A stretch of 64,000 nt of DNA. Source: Hemileia vastatrix (taxonomy: Eukaryota > Basidiomycota > Pucciniomycetes > Pucciniales > Zaghouaniaceae). The position numbers and the translations under genes were made by a program. Under the pieces are notes generated by a model that was not told the DNA's origin, did no database searches, and saw nothing but the letters and a program-made list of their open reading frames with translations. The stretch spans positions 39,984,797 to 40,048,796 of the forward strand of contig JASXTE010000004.1 in the NCBI GenBank assembly GCA_030280995.1, in the 5' to 3' direction. This document shows, one piece after another, positions 54,309 through 64,000 of the stretch (position 1 is its first letter; each line of letters begins with the position of its first letter).

Positions 54309-55137
54309 TTTTTTAAATTTAACTGAAATGAGGGAGGGAGACAATAAGATGAATTAAATTGTATTTTTACTTTCTATTTAAAAGAAAAATAATAATAAAA
54401 ATAAAATTCTTCAGGATAAAATAAACTAAAATAATAATCAATTTATTAATTCAAAACAATTTAAAACCAGGATTATAAAATAATCAACTGAAGAATTAAA
54501 TTTAAATTTTTTATTAATTTTATGATAATTATTATCAGGATTTTAAATCAACTGAAAAATAAATAGTTACCACGACTTAATGTCTACTGAAATAATTAAA
54601 TATATATTAAAGAAATTTTATTTTTATGACAATTTGTCAACTAGAACAAATAAAATTTTAATTTATCAGGACAAAAGTCAACTGAAAATTATAATGAATA
54701 ATTTTTAAAATATAATTTATTACTTCTAGGACTAAGAACACAGTTGCTCTATCTTTTCAACTAGGAAAAATAAAGTAAATAATAAAAAATTTACTTCCAA
54801 TTTACCAGACACCTCCACCTGTAAAATGAGCAACTTAATGCCACTTACAGAGTGCTGAGTAAAAAGAAATACATAGAGAATGAAAAGTGCAAAGTGACCC
54901 ACAAATAGTAATTTCAATAATTACCACAAAATATAAGACGTTTAGTCAATATATGAACCTAAGTTTTGGAGCACGGTTCAATTCCTGTTTGCAGCAAAAA
55001 TTTTTGTCACGTGATATATGACATTTGTCATTTTCGTAGTTTACTTGTCCTTATAGGTACCTTGAATGGCGATGGTCCCCACGGTCTCCGGCCTCAAGTA
55101 ATCAATGCGCCGTCAACAATTTTGAAAGGCCTCCAAT
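54309..55137 (-). promoter_or_regulatory. Element G 5' leader with an array of about seven stem-loops
   Basis: Between 54408 and 54767 there are seven copies of a short inverted-repeat block spaced roughly 35-70 bases apart. In plus-strand view: AGGATTATAAAATAATCAAC (54469), AGGATTTTAAATCAACTGA (54537), CGACTTAATGTCTACTGA (54572), TGACAATTTGTCAACTAG (54627), AGGACAAAAGTCAACTGA (54667), and weaker ones at 54410 and 54726. Each has a GAC/GTC or GATT/AATC stem and a TCAACTGA edge. The part next to the LTR (54960-55137) is CpG-richer (GGTCCCCACGGTCTCCGG). Confidence 0.6.
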
Positions 55138-55952
55138 TGTCGGGTGGTCCTTCAAGTCTAGAAGATTTTTCAACAATTTCCAAGGACAGAAACAGTGGAT
55201 TTCAAAGGCTCCAAAATTTGTACATATTTCTCTTATCTTTCAAAGATTTTTACTCAAAAAATATAAAGAGGTAAAGGGATAATTTCTATTTTTATTTAAA
55301 AGTTAAGAATTATGGCTTTAATGTAAATACTAAAATAATAATAAATAGTCTTGTATGTAGTTATAATAAAATAAGTAAGTAAGTAAGTAAATAATGAATG
55401 TCTTGAAAAGCAAAAACGTGAGGGCCTTTTATAGGCAAAACATGAGGGAATTAAAGACACGGAATTTAAACCATCTACTGTAAGAATGTGAGAAAGAGGA
55501 TGACTAAAAGGAGTATATATATGACATAAGAAAATAAATTAATTGGTACATCAACAAGGGCATCAATTTTATTAGTAATAAAGTATGAGTTCCCTTAGAC
55601 TGTCACAATTAATTACATCACATTTAAGTTAATTATATTAATATAACGGAATTCCAGATCTCTCAATGAAGTAATATAATAATTTTAAGGTTTTTTTATT
55701 ATAATTTTATTATTAATTTTTATTCCCAATCAACTGAATTATTGAGAACGGTGTTAGGGAGTAAAAGTTTATGGGACACTTACTTAAATTAATTATTTAC
55801 AATACTTAATATAATTAGCTTAGTTGGTTGTAAGTAATATATAAGTAAATGTTAAATAATTAAATGTTAATAAGTATTTTAAAAAAGGTGTGGCTTCACC
55901 TCAGTAAAATAATTAATTAATTTACCAGGTAAGTCTAGTAGCCCGGCTGACA
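55138..55952 (-). repeat. 5' LTR of element G
   Basis: 815 bases with intact TG and CA ends on the element strand (TGTCAGCCGGGC; CCACCCGACA). It differs from the 3' LTR at scattered sites, most densely near its 3' end. The (AAGT)n run is shared. Confidence 0.92.
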
Positions 55953-56771
55953 GTTTTAAATTATAATATATTTTTTTAACTAGTAATTATTTTTAATGTG
56001 CGGCAAAAAATTATAATTATTATTAGACTTAAGGCAACCTGGGAATATTTATATACTTTTTCTTTAAATTAGATTACCAATGTTAATAAAAATATAATAA
56101 ACGTAATAAAATGGATTTGAGTTGAGTGTAAAATAATGATGCAGCTACAGGGGATAATCCAAAGCCTTTTATAGGCAAAGGACCCTCTGAAGAGTCACCA
56201 TATAGTAATTACAAAAAGGTATAACATGAAACAAGACATTAAAAAGAATAGAAGTAAAACATGGAGTCTGAGAGAAAAACATGAGACATTCAACTAAACC
56301 CTTGAGTAAGTAACTAATTTTCCCAGCATAATTTCCCAAAATCACTTAATTAAAATAATTAGTAACCAAGTAAGTTTGAAACATGAGAACAGTGAGTAAA
56401 ATAATCTAAAACAGACATTATAGTGACATGTAAAGGGTTTAAGTAAAACAAATAGAATTATTTTAACGCCAAAAATTCATGTAATCAATTCAATCCAGTT
56501 TAAAGCAATTTTAATTAATTGTTTTAACAATGTAATTAATTCAATAATTAGTTTAATTGAAACATATAATTAATTTAATAATATTTGTAATTTAAAGTGG
56601 GGATTTTAATACTCTGTTATTAAATAAGTGTTATTATTTATTTAATAATTTTTCTGACGCAATTAAGGGTCAAAAAAGCGCCCAATATTATTGTTTAATA
56701 ATATATGAAAAGTTTTATAAATTTAATTAATTAATTTAATTACATTATAAGTCAATTTTACACATATAATA
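55953..56771 (-). repeat. 5' LTR of element F, second piece
   Basis: Resumes with GTTTTAAATTATAAT, matching 39295 onward, and ends at ACACATATAATA where X2 begins. Matches include AATGATGCAGCTACAGGGGA. Confidence 0.88.
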
Positions 56772-56864
56772 GGGGGTGTTAGTTATGGCAAATCCGCACT
56801 TAACTTAAGTGCGGATTTCAAACCAAATCAGCACTTAAATTTTGCAAAAAAGTCACTTATTTCA

Positions 56865-57175
56865 AAAAAGGGTGTCAGTTATGACCTCAAATCAGCACTT
56901 TTTTCCCGTTTTTTTTCACAACCACATTTTGGCCACAAAACATCCCCCCCTTTCTTACCCCATCCCTGTCACATGTGACACACTGACCTTCCTCGCTACC
57001 TACCCATCAATCCTTGGCACACACCCCTTCCTGACATTTTCAATATTTTGACCAGGCATGTTTACATTCTTTTTTACTTATTTCCTCTACTTCTTAATCT
57101 TTTTTCTATGGGTGTCAGTTCTGACCTCAAATCAGCACTTTTTTCGTGATTTTTTTTTCAAAACCACATGTTGGC
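56865..57175. repeat. X2 subterminal repeats
   Basis: GGGTGTCAGTTATGACCTCA at 56870 recurs as GGGTGTCAGTTCTGACCTCA at about 57111, each followed by AATCAGCACTTTTTT and a CCACATxTTGGCCACA block. The first 11 bases echo the terminal repeat. They could be transposase sites. The rest of 57180-58427 is T-rich, with donor-like CAGGTAAGT at 57483 and CAAGGTAAGT at 57856, so 5' exons of the oxygenase gene may be hidden there. Confidence 0.6.
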
Positions 57176-58427
57176 CACATCATCCCTTTCTTTCCCATAC
57201 CATTTTGTACTCTCCAAATGTCCTCTTTGTGTACTTCATTCACTTGGGTTGGTATTTTGGTTTGTTGCATATTCATTTTTTTTTGGAATTTACGGTGAAA
57301 TTTTTTTTTTTGGATGGCTCATTGGTTTTCTTTCACCAGCTCAACATGAAATCGCATATTTTCTGAAATCGCATATTTTGTCAGTGATTTTTTTTTTCAT
57401 TCATCCCTCATATCCTTTTCCTATTCTCCTCCAACATCCCTCAAACAATTTGGTTTCATTCATTTTGTCATCTCATCTCTCCAGGTAAGTCACTTTATTC
57501 TTTTTTTTGATTTTTTGATTTTTTGATTACTAATTATAATTTTTTTTGTTTTTTTCTGTTTATTTTATTTTTTTTATCTAAATTTTTTTTGTAAGTGGTT
57601 ATTTTGGATTTCAATGCTATAATTAACCTTTTTTTTCTCTCCCTCTTTACTTTCTTTTTTAGCTCCATCACCTTACTCTTCATCCCTCCTTGGCATGGTC
57701 ATTATCCCCCCTTTCCTTTATTTCACTTTTTTTTGGCTCCATTTCATTGAAACACATACATTGCACATTCTTTATGCATTTCACTTACTCCATATTCAAT
57801 TTCCCCACAATTCCAACATCAATCTTTCTCACTCTATTTTTCCTACTTTTCAATCAAGGTAAGTTTCATCTCCTTTTTTTCATGCCTATATGATATCTCA
57901 TTCCTTTTATGAAAAGTTCATACTTAAATATATGTATGACTCTTATATAGATAACAGTGAACTTATAAAACTCCTTTTGATCTCATCTTCATTACCACTT
58001 TTCAAGTTTTTGTAAAATTTTGAAAATCAGACTCGGAATTAGGGTTAGGTTTATTCAAATCTAATATTCTTTTTACTGAAGATTCTCCTGCAGGCTACCT
58101 TTCATTTCCCACAAACAGATTTGAATTTGATTCAGTGGTTGCTGAGATATTGACCGTTAAAGTTGAGCCTTTTTTTTCCCAATTTAAATTTTTATTTCAT
58201 TTTTTTATGTAACAAATTAGGGTTAGGTTTATTTAAATCACATGTCCTTTAACTGAAGATTCTACTAAAGCATATCTTTCATTTCCCTCAAACAGGTTTG
58301 AATTAGGTTCAGTGGTTGCTGAGATTTTGACCTTTGAAGTTGAGCCTTTTTTCCAAATTTCACTTGTCTTACTTCACATTTTTATATTGCATATTTAGAG
58401 GATAAGGATTCTGAAACTCTTATATGA

Positions 58428-59084
58428 TTATTATCTAGGCATTTCAATTATATAGGCATATATTTGTTGCTCAAGAATATCACTAAAGCTCAAAAAGATG
58501 AAGATTTTTGCTTATGGGACACTCTACCTTCCTTTAACTCTTTTCTTGCTCTTCGACTCAAAAAGCACTGTAATAAAGCATTTGAAAAAAATCATGAACT
58601 TGCAACCAAAGTTGGAATACCAAATTGGTGTGACTCCAAATGGGAAGATATCAGCCACGAATATCTTTTATTTTCTAATGTTATTATCACTCATTCTGGA
58701 TTTCACAATAAAATTCACACCGATACCAAGGACACCAATTTTCTTACTTTTGGTATATTCTCATATATCAAACCGATTACTGGCCAACCAATACCATCTC
58801 CAGCTAAAATCAAATGACATGGTTTATATTTTCCAGACCACTGGTGAATCATTGATTTTGGTTTGGGAAATGGTATCATCGAAACTATTTGGAATTCTTC
58901 TAAGGATAATCATAAAACGACCAAAGCTCCTCCTGGTTTGGAATCCTGTCAAGATTTAACACATTTTGGTTGCTCATTTCAAATCAGTCATAAGTTGATT
59001 CAAAGAATCAATAAGGTAATGAAAGAAGGTAAAGTTAATCGATTTAAAAAAACTTTATTTAGATCCAAAAAGTATGGGGATTAG
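58428..59084 (+). pseudogene. TET/JBP-like 2OG-Fe(II) oxygenase gene of X2 (two in-frame TGA)
   Basis: One frame is open for about 218 codons except TGA at about 58817 and 58846. Blocks: ITKAQKDEDFCLWDTLPSFN, GIPNWCDSKWEDISHEYLLF, GFHNKIHTDTKDTNFLTFGI with an HxD (HTD) iron motif, HGLYFPD, then IIDFGLGNGIIETIWNSSKD, NHKTTKAP with the likely distal His, and LTHFGCSFQISHKLIQRINK. This order matches, from memory, the fungal Tet-like 2OG-Fe(II) oxygenase family, often linked to transposons and thought to oxidise 5-methylcytosine. The 2OG-binding Arg may be the His of THFG. The 5' end is probably an exon after ATCTAG. Family call moderate, activity unproven. Confidence 0.6.
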
Positions 59085-59390
59085 AGTTGTCATCGAAAAT
59101 TTTATAATTTTTTGTAAATTTTTAATAAATATTTTTTATGTATCAATTTCCTCAACTAAAGTAATGGGCCCACGACCTTGTGTTGTATAAATGGTAATCA
59201 TGATAACATTTATTTGTTTCATGGGGTTCCTCTAGCCTATACCTGTGGAAAGTCCCAAACTTTTGTTTCTAGACTTGCTCTGCATTTTGGCTTGAGGGAT
59301 TGTCATTACTTTAAACTAGGGAAAGTGATATATATTAGATATTTATTTAATATTTTACATAATTATATTAAATTTATATGACTTCCACCA

Positions 59391-59585
59391 CTTACTTTAA
59401 TAAAATGCAGGGGGGGGTATTGCCAAATTTTCAAATCTGACATGTGAAATTGATGACTTAGAAAGTTTTTGGTGATATCCACCTCTTGCTTCAATAAAAT
59501 GCAGGGGAGAGTATTGCCAATTTTTTAAAACAGATATAGAATTTTTTTGACTTGTAAATATTTTGGTGAAAATTTTTGACGAGAA
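59391..59585. repeat. Two tandem ~100-base repeats between the X2 genes
   Basis: Units begin CCAC(C/T)TxTTxCTTxAATAAAAT and contain GCAGGGGxGxGTATTGCCAA. The relic X1 has the same pair in reverse at about 5150-5330 (CAATACCCTCC twice), so the duplication is old. The preceding 59085-59390 has no gene. Confidence 0.65.
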
Positions 59586-59589
59586 TGTG

Positions 59590-60213
59590 AAAGTAATTGT
59601 TTCCACCTTGAGCAGGTTTCTGGCTCAAAGGAATAGCAGTACCATCAACAAAACCAATACATCCTGGGAAGCCCTCTGCTTGCATAACCTGAGATGATTC
59701 AAGTCGCTATTCTTTTGTTGGCCAGGTGAGAAGTTGAGATTACAAGGAGTTGATGGCAGTGATACATTGTTTGGTATAAGTGTTAACTGAACTATACCCT
59801 AAATCAAAGACATTTTCTAAAAGTTTCAAAGCGGCTCCATTACCATTTGAACCCAAATGATATAGTGTGATGGCCAATTGAATTGAGGGATGTTGTTGTT
59901 CTTTTTGAGAATTATTGTGAAATATGGGATGATCCTGAATAAGCTCAAGCAATTTAAGGAAACATTCCTGAGAAGTCCTGAACAGCTGTCTAAAACTGGG
60001 TGTAGATAGTTTAAGAAGTGTTTGGATGGTGTACTTGGGGGTATGAAGTACTTGAGGCTTTCTGGGAAGAAGGTAACGTTTCGTGTCCATTTTTGATAAA
60101 ACGACAAAATCTTCTTCTAGATCAGAATCAGAATCAGAGTCCAAGAGCAGTTCAAGAGCCATGAAAGTCATTGCTTTATGTAATTTATCACGATTTGAAA
60201 GCGAGGAAGGCAT
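59590..60213 (-). pseudogene. X2 Harbinger-like (DDE) transposase, truncated
   Basis: ATG at 60213 (MPSSLSNRDKLHKAM). An acidic run (LLDSDSDSDLEEDF), then a helical N-domain typical of Harbinger nucleases (PSFRQLFRTSQECFLKLLEL; IQLAITLYHLGSNGNGAALK; FDLGYSSVNTYTKQCITAIN). After two in-frame stops (TAA at 59740 and a TAG) comes EGFPGCIGFVDGTAIPLSQK, which carries the first catalytic Asp (VDGT). The rest of the DDE core is missing; the frame runs into the tandem repeats. It would need a complete relative to move. Confidence 0.8.
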
Positions 60214-60498
60214 AACTCTTATATGATATGATATGAAAATGTAAGTGATGTACGATGTTTTGAGTTATGAAGTGTTATGCTGCGGAGTGCTGCGTATTAA
60301 TGGGATGATGCTGATAAATCAGTGAAATGGGACTTGATGGTGAAATCAGCACTTTTGGTTTAGAAAGTGCGGATTTGAGTGAAATAAGTGACCTATTTCA
60401 TTTTGAAATCCACCAGTATTGGGGCTAGTGTGTTTTGGAAATCCGCACTTATTTAAGTGCGGATTTGTAAGTGCGGATTTGCCAGAACTGACACCCCC

Positions 60499-60788
60499 TA
60501 ATTATAATATATGTTTGTAATTAATTAATTATTAATTTATAATTATTAAATACATAAAAATGTGCCATTATTTGTAGAATATAAAATATATTATGCTTAA
60601 TTTAAATGTATAAATAATTTATATAACAATAAAATTAATATAACACTTATATTTGATTAGATACTTATACAATTTTATTATGCAATAAAATATTAATTTG
60701 TATACATCAAATGCAATTCTTACGCCCTCTATCAGGTCCAATAAATCAACATATCATTTAATGGGCTCCTGGTATAGCCTGGCTGATA
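60499..60788 (-). repeat. 5' LTR of element F, third piece
   Basis: Continues TAATTATAATATATGTTTGT as at 40115 and ends GGTATAGCCTGGCTGATA (the terminal CA mutated to TA). Then comes GTTCT, the target duplication of F. Confidence 0.88.
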
Positions 60789-60793
60789 GTTCT

Positions 60794-61387
60794 CATGTTT
60801 CAGACTTACTTGGTTACAAATTATTTTAATTAATTGTTTTGGGAAGTTATGGTGGGAAAATTAGTTACTTACTCATGGGTTTAGTTTATTGTCTCATGTT
60901 TTTCTCTCAATCTCTATGTTTAGTTCTATTCTTTTATATTCTTGTTTCATTTAAATACTCTTTTGTAAGTACTCATTTTGACGCTTCAGAGGGTCCTTAT
61001 CCTATAAATGGCTTTGGATAATCCCCTGTAGCTGCATCACTTATTATATACACTCAACTCAATACAATTTAAATTATCTTACATTTATATTATTTTTTAT
61101 TAGCCTTATAGAATCTAAATTTGAAAGTAAATAAATATTCTACAGTTGCATTAAGTCTTTTAGTAATAGCAAGTATTTGCTACGCATTGGAAATAACTAT
61201 TAGCTAAATAAATATACATTTACTCAATAACCCTTACAATTGTTTCAAATCCCAGTAATACTTGTCGCCTTCCTATTTAAAATAATTAAACTATTTTATT
61301 ATTTTATTTAAATCCCTTTTACATTACTTTTTTTCCTCCTCTCATTTTCTTCTCCTTTTTCCCCTTCTTCTAGACTACTGGCCGATA
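60794..61387 (+). repeat. 5' LTR of element H, second part
   Basis: Continues the LTR broken at 39141: CATGTTTCAGACTTACTTGG is the reverse complement of the region at 39717-39736. It ends CTACTGGCCGATA before ATTGGGAGCCTTTCC, the same inner border as in F (AATTGGGAGCC) and close to G (ATTGGAGGCC). Confidence 0.88.
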
Positions 61388-62063
61388 ATTGGGAGCCTTT
61401 CCAAATGACCACAACTACGATACTTGCAACAAATGACATAGCGCACGGACCACCCAACCAAAAAGTAAAATTTTTGCTGTTACCATGTTTCAAACTTGGG
61501 TTCGATCATTTAGGTTTATATTAAATTAAATAATATATTATTTTGAAGTGATTTTCAATCACTATAGTAAGTTAACCTTTGCACCTCTCACTCATATTAT
61601 TATATTTTTACTGAAATAACAGTGTGTGGCTTAATTGCTGATTCACTGAGTGTAAGTGTTCATTATTTTTTAATTTTTTTTCCTAGTTGACCATAATAGA
61701 GTAAAACTCTTAGTCCTAGAAGACAATTAAATTTTAATAAATTATTAAATTAATTTTATTATTATTTTTTGTTTATTGGTTGACCATAATAGTACTCAGT
61801 ACTTAGTCCCAATATTGCCAATATATTTATTTTGGTATTAATTATTTTGGTTGACTTATAAAACTTTTTTGGTTCGTCCCATTTTAATTTTTTAATAAAA
61901 ATAATTGTAATTACATTTATTTGTGTTACATTTTTTGGTTAATTAATTGATTTTTGATAAATATTTAAACTTTTTTTTGTTGAAAATTCAATAAATTATA
62001 TTTTATTTTGAAATTAATAATTTGAATCATTAATATAATTTTGATTCTTTTTTCACAGTTTAA
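61388..62063 (+). promoter_or_regulatory. Element H 5' leader with repeated stem-loops
   Basis: Three blocks: CTAGTTGACCATAATAGAGT ... ACTCTTAGTCCTAG (61683-61719), TTGGTTGACCATAATAGTAC ... TTAGTCCCAA (61776-61812) and TTGGTTGACTTATAAAAC ... GGTTCGTCCCA (61847-61882). Outer (CTAG/CTAG, TTGG/CCAA), middle (GAC/GTC) and inner (AGAGT/ACTCT) pairs fold as hairpins in the sense RNA. Homologous to the F leader and, by pattern, to G. The primer site should lie at 61388; I cannot name the tRNA. Confidence 0.6.
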
Positions 62064-62709
62064 ATGTCCAGTAGTTTGGCTAACAGCATGGATAAATTAC
62101 ATGTGGATGAGATTGAAGTGGATGGTGACACTGAATCTGTAGGTTCTTCTAAATTAACTTACAAAAATTATTCAGATGACAAAAAACCTTTAGGATGTGG
62201 AAATGGCAGGAGAAGTGGCAAAATCCCCTCACCAAACACCTCTGAAAGAATTAAAACCTCTAATAAATCAGGAAAATCAACTAAAAGGTATAAAAATTAG
62301 AAAGATACCACTGACTCAACAAGTAAACAACCTTTCCAGTCACATCAAAGAGCTGAGAGTAGAAAGTATGAAGTACAAAGCAAGAGTAGACACACTCTGG
62401 CAGCAGATTCAGGAATTATTAAATCCCAAACAGGCTCAAATTCCCCATTTCCCAGCCTCCCAGCCTCAGCCTCAAACTCAGCCCAATCATGTACCCAGCT
62501 CCTTCACACAAAATCAAAGAACTCTGCAGTTGGAGCAGTGGAAATGGGATAACTTGATGAGCCATTACCAGCAGAATGTTTAGCAACCAACAGCTCAACA
62601 CCCTGGCCCATCCAGGACACCAACCTACCATCCATCTCCTCAGCCCCATCCTTATCAGGGAGGCAGAAGAAAGAAAGCACAGGGGAAGTTTCCCCCCTTG
62701 CCATGGTGA
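62064..62709 (+). CDS. Element H overlapping gag ORF1 (62064-62552) and ORF2 (62197-62709)
   Basis: ORF1 starts at ATG 62064 (MSSSLANSMDKLHVDEIEVD). It has a TAG at 62298, after which the frame stays open (KDTTDSTSKQPFQSHQRAES) to AVGAVEMG-stop at 62552, the same end as in F. ORF2 starts at ATG 62197 (MEMAGEVAKSPHQTPLKELK), has a coiled-coil-like region (PLTQQVNNLSSHIKELRVES) and a Gln/Pro tail, one TAG at 62581, and ends PPLPW-stop at 62709. ORF3's ATG (62703) overlaps that stop within CCATGGTGAGT, donor-like again. The two frames share 356 bases, as in F. Confidence 0.55.
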
Positions 62710-63873
62710 GTAATTTGTTTGATAAACATGTTGGTATGTATAATAACAAATCTTCTTCAGGTAATATTGTGGATCCTGGTGAAAGAACAGTTAAACCCTT
62801 AAAAATACAACTTCCTTTAATAAGTAGCCCAAATGATGTAATTAGAATATTATCATTTGATGAACCTTTACATTTGACTTCTACTTCTTTAATTAATCCT
62901 TCTCTTGAAATTAAGAATGATTCTTTTAACCCTGAAGTCTACACTTTAATTGAGAAAACTTCTGAAGAAATATTGAAAGATAACCTTGATTTTAATGTTG
63001 TAAAAGACAAACATTTAAGAGATGTGTTAATACATGAGAATGACAGATTACATAATTTGCACTTGAATTGTAAAGTGAGCTCTTCTGTACAAGATACAGC
63101 TTATTTTAAAATCAAAGAAACCTTGAGTATTGTTCTTAGCCAACAAAAACAAATAAGGAGTGAACATAGATCTATCTCAGATAAGAATATCAATCTACAT
63201 AAATCCTTGAGTGAATTGAAACCCCTTATTGAGGAAAATTATTCATTAAAAAGTGAAATTAAATCTCTACAAAATGATTTTAAAAAGCTAAAAAATGATT
63301 TCCATGCACTGAGTGCCAAACACACAGTTTCTGAGGACAGAAATGTTTTATCTCTTGCAAAAGTAAATGACCAGATGTCTGAAATTCCAAGGATAAGAAA
63401 CTATATGGCTGACCTTCAGGAAAAAATTTCAACCTTAACCATCAATAATTATGGTATAAATGATAATTCTGCCCATAAGCTGCATAAAAATAAAGAAAAG
63501 AACCTGAACAGAGTTCCTCTTTTCTTCCTCATATTTCAGCAATTAAAATAACTGACAATGAATCTGTAAAATCTTTTGCTACTAGCAAAAAATCTTGTGA
63601 TGGTCATGTACCAGATTTTTCTGTAAATAATGAAATTTCTGAACACCTGGCTAAACTTCAGGAATTATTAATGATAAATAATTCAACCCGAAGGATGTAC
63701 CATCCCAGTAGTCAGAAAAATTGGCCTAAATTGGACCAATATCCTACCTTTGATGGTGATTCTTCATCTGATTGGCAACACTTTATCCAAAGAATTGATA
63801 ATTTAAAGAGATCTTATAAACTACGTGATGAGGAAATTGTTTCTAAGCTAATTTCTTTCTTTTCCAATGTAGC
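62703..63873 (+). pseudogene. Element H gag main frame, truncated by an insertion
   Basis: ATG 62703 opens 282 codons: MVSNLFDKHVGMYNNK, SEEILKDNLDFNVVKDKHLR, a long coiled-coil region (PLIEENYSLKSEIKSLQNDF, then KKLKNDFHALSAKHTV). A one-base loss near 63495 ends it early. The other frame goes on with ITDNESVKSFATSKKS and the capsid start SQKNWPKLDQYPTFDGDSSS, ISFFSNVAV, where the sequence breaks at 63873. F and G continue there with ALxWYESVLLD. H lacks everything beyond, within this window. Confidence 0.8.
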
Positions 63874-64000
63874 TGTCACGCGCCACGTGACACTCGAGGT
63901 AAAATCAACTCATTTAATCAATAATATCGAGTCCTAAATCTATACTTGAAGCGCAGAAAGAAATTCTCCATAGCAACTGCGATTTTCCTTTGTGTACTTA
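63874..64000. mobile_element. Left edge of a further insertion in element H
   Basis: H's gag breaks off in mid-domain, and unrelated, more CpG-rich sequence begins TGTCACGCGCCACGTGACAC. TG at the start and the inverted GTCACG...CGTGAC suggest an LTR. The window ends before any second LTR or gene. Confidence 0.5.

Larger units (their letters stand above)
47428..55952 (-). mobile_element. Element G: Ty3/gypsy, most intact retrotransposon in the window
   Basis: 8.5 kb on the minus strand with two 815-base LTRs (47428-48242 and 55138-55952) and a perfect 5-bp duplication GTTTT (47423-47427; 55953-55957). It sits in F's 5' LTR; joining the flanks restores the sequence of 39290-39320. Gag to RNase H runs in one frame interrupted by only a few stops. 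All key motifs (DSG, YIDD, DDE, zinc knuckle) are intact. It is related to F and H but belongs to a distinct family with its own LTR. Confidence 0.92.
56772..60498. mobile_element. X2: PIF/Harbinger-like DNA transposon with a TET-like oxygenase gene
   Basis: 3.7 kb. Terminal inverted repeats of about 31 bases: GGGGGTGTTAGTTATGGC at the left and, reverse-complemented, GGGGGTGTCAGTTCTGGC at the right, both going on AAATCCGCACTTA. The insertion is in F's 5' LTR. The sister LTR (ATATAATTATAATATATG, 40107-40128) gives the empty site and fits a TAA duplication plus two extra bases at the left. Two genes converge: an oxygenase-like gene (plus, 58428-59084) and a transposase (minus, 59590-60213). Harbinger elements often carry a second gene, usually Myb-like; here it is different. 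Confidence 0.8.
39142..60788 (-). mobile_element. Element F: Ty3/gypsy, inserted in H, itself split by G and X2
   Basis: On the minus strand: 5' LTR (in three pieces, 47267-47427, 55953-56771, 60499-60788), leader, gag, protease, RT, RNase H, integrase with chromodomain-like tail, polypurine tract, 3' LTR 39142-40398. The duplication GCTCT/GTTCT flanks it. The sister LTR at 39142-40398 is uninterrupted and shows the empty sites of both G and X2. Same family as H and related to G. Many frameshifts. Confidence 0.9.

Noticed and set aside
57058..57488. Overlapping plus-strand frames with many Phe and Leu, resembling a membrane protein
   Set aside because: They are translations of T-rich repeats; no conserved start, and the frames shift between the two subterminal repeat copies.

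Overview
This is eukaryotic DNA made almost wholly of transposable elements. I see no convincing host gene and no tRNA or rRNA gene. The base composition is AT-rich. Nearly every element is broken by in-frame stops, frameshifts and transitions, many of which look like C-to-T decay at CpG. The Ty3/gypsy polyproteins with chromodomain-like ends resemble, from memory, those that fill the very large genomes of rust fungi (Pucciniales; Austropuccinia psidii is the closest I can recall). A rust fungus or close relative is the best guess, but the species is inference.

Layout, left to right. 1-4250: Ty3 chromovirus A (minus), cut by the window edge. 4254-7446 and 12564-12604: a PIF/Harbinger-like relic (X1), split by Ty3 chromovirus B (plus, 7447-12563; two ~316-bp LTRs, 5-bp target duplication). 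12605-21802: two Ty1/copia elements in tandem (C and D, both minus) that appear to share a 95-bp LTR. 21932-33912: a 12-kb Ty3 element E (minus, LTRs ~1.05 kb). Between its integrase and 3' LTR it carries two antisense ORFs with a six-cysteine zinc-cluster pattern. 34360-37142: a pile of CACTA-ended foldback MITEs, two of them inserted into sister copies. Next to or inside it lie a MITE with an 8-bp duplication, two 121-bp TA-flanked MITEs and a MULE-like MITE with a perfect 9-bp duplication (37766-38318).

The right half is one nested stack. Ty3 element H (plus) has its 5' LTR split into 38474-39141 and 60794-61387, and its gag runs from 62064 to 63873. Element F of the same family (minus, 39142-60788) sits in that LTR. 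F's own 5' LTR was then hit twice: by Ty3 element G (minus, 47428-55952, the most intact element here) and by a PIF/Harbinger-like element X2 (56772-60498). H is interrupted at 63874 by a further element that leaves the window. Most junctions are supported by target-site duplications and by the uninterrupted sister LTR.

Most interesting: X2 carries, convergent with its transposase, a gene that reads like a TET/JBP-like 2OG-Fe(II) oxygenase. Also notable are the antisense zinc-cluster ORFs of E, repeated stem-loops in the RNA leaders of F, G and H, doubly open overlapping gag frames in F and H, and an AT-hook-like motif beside the chromodomain-like tail of the F and G integrases.
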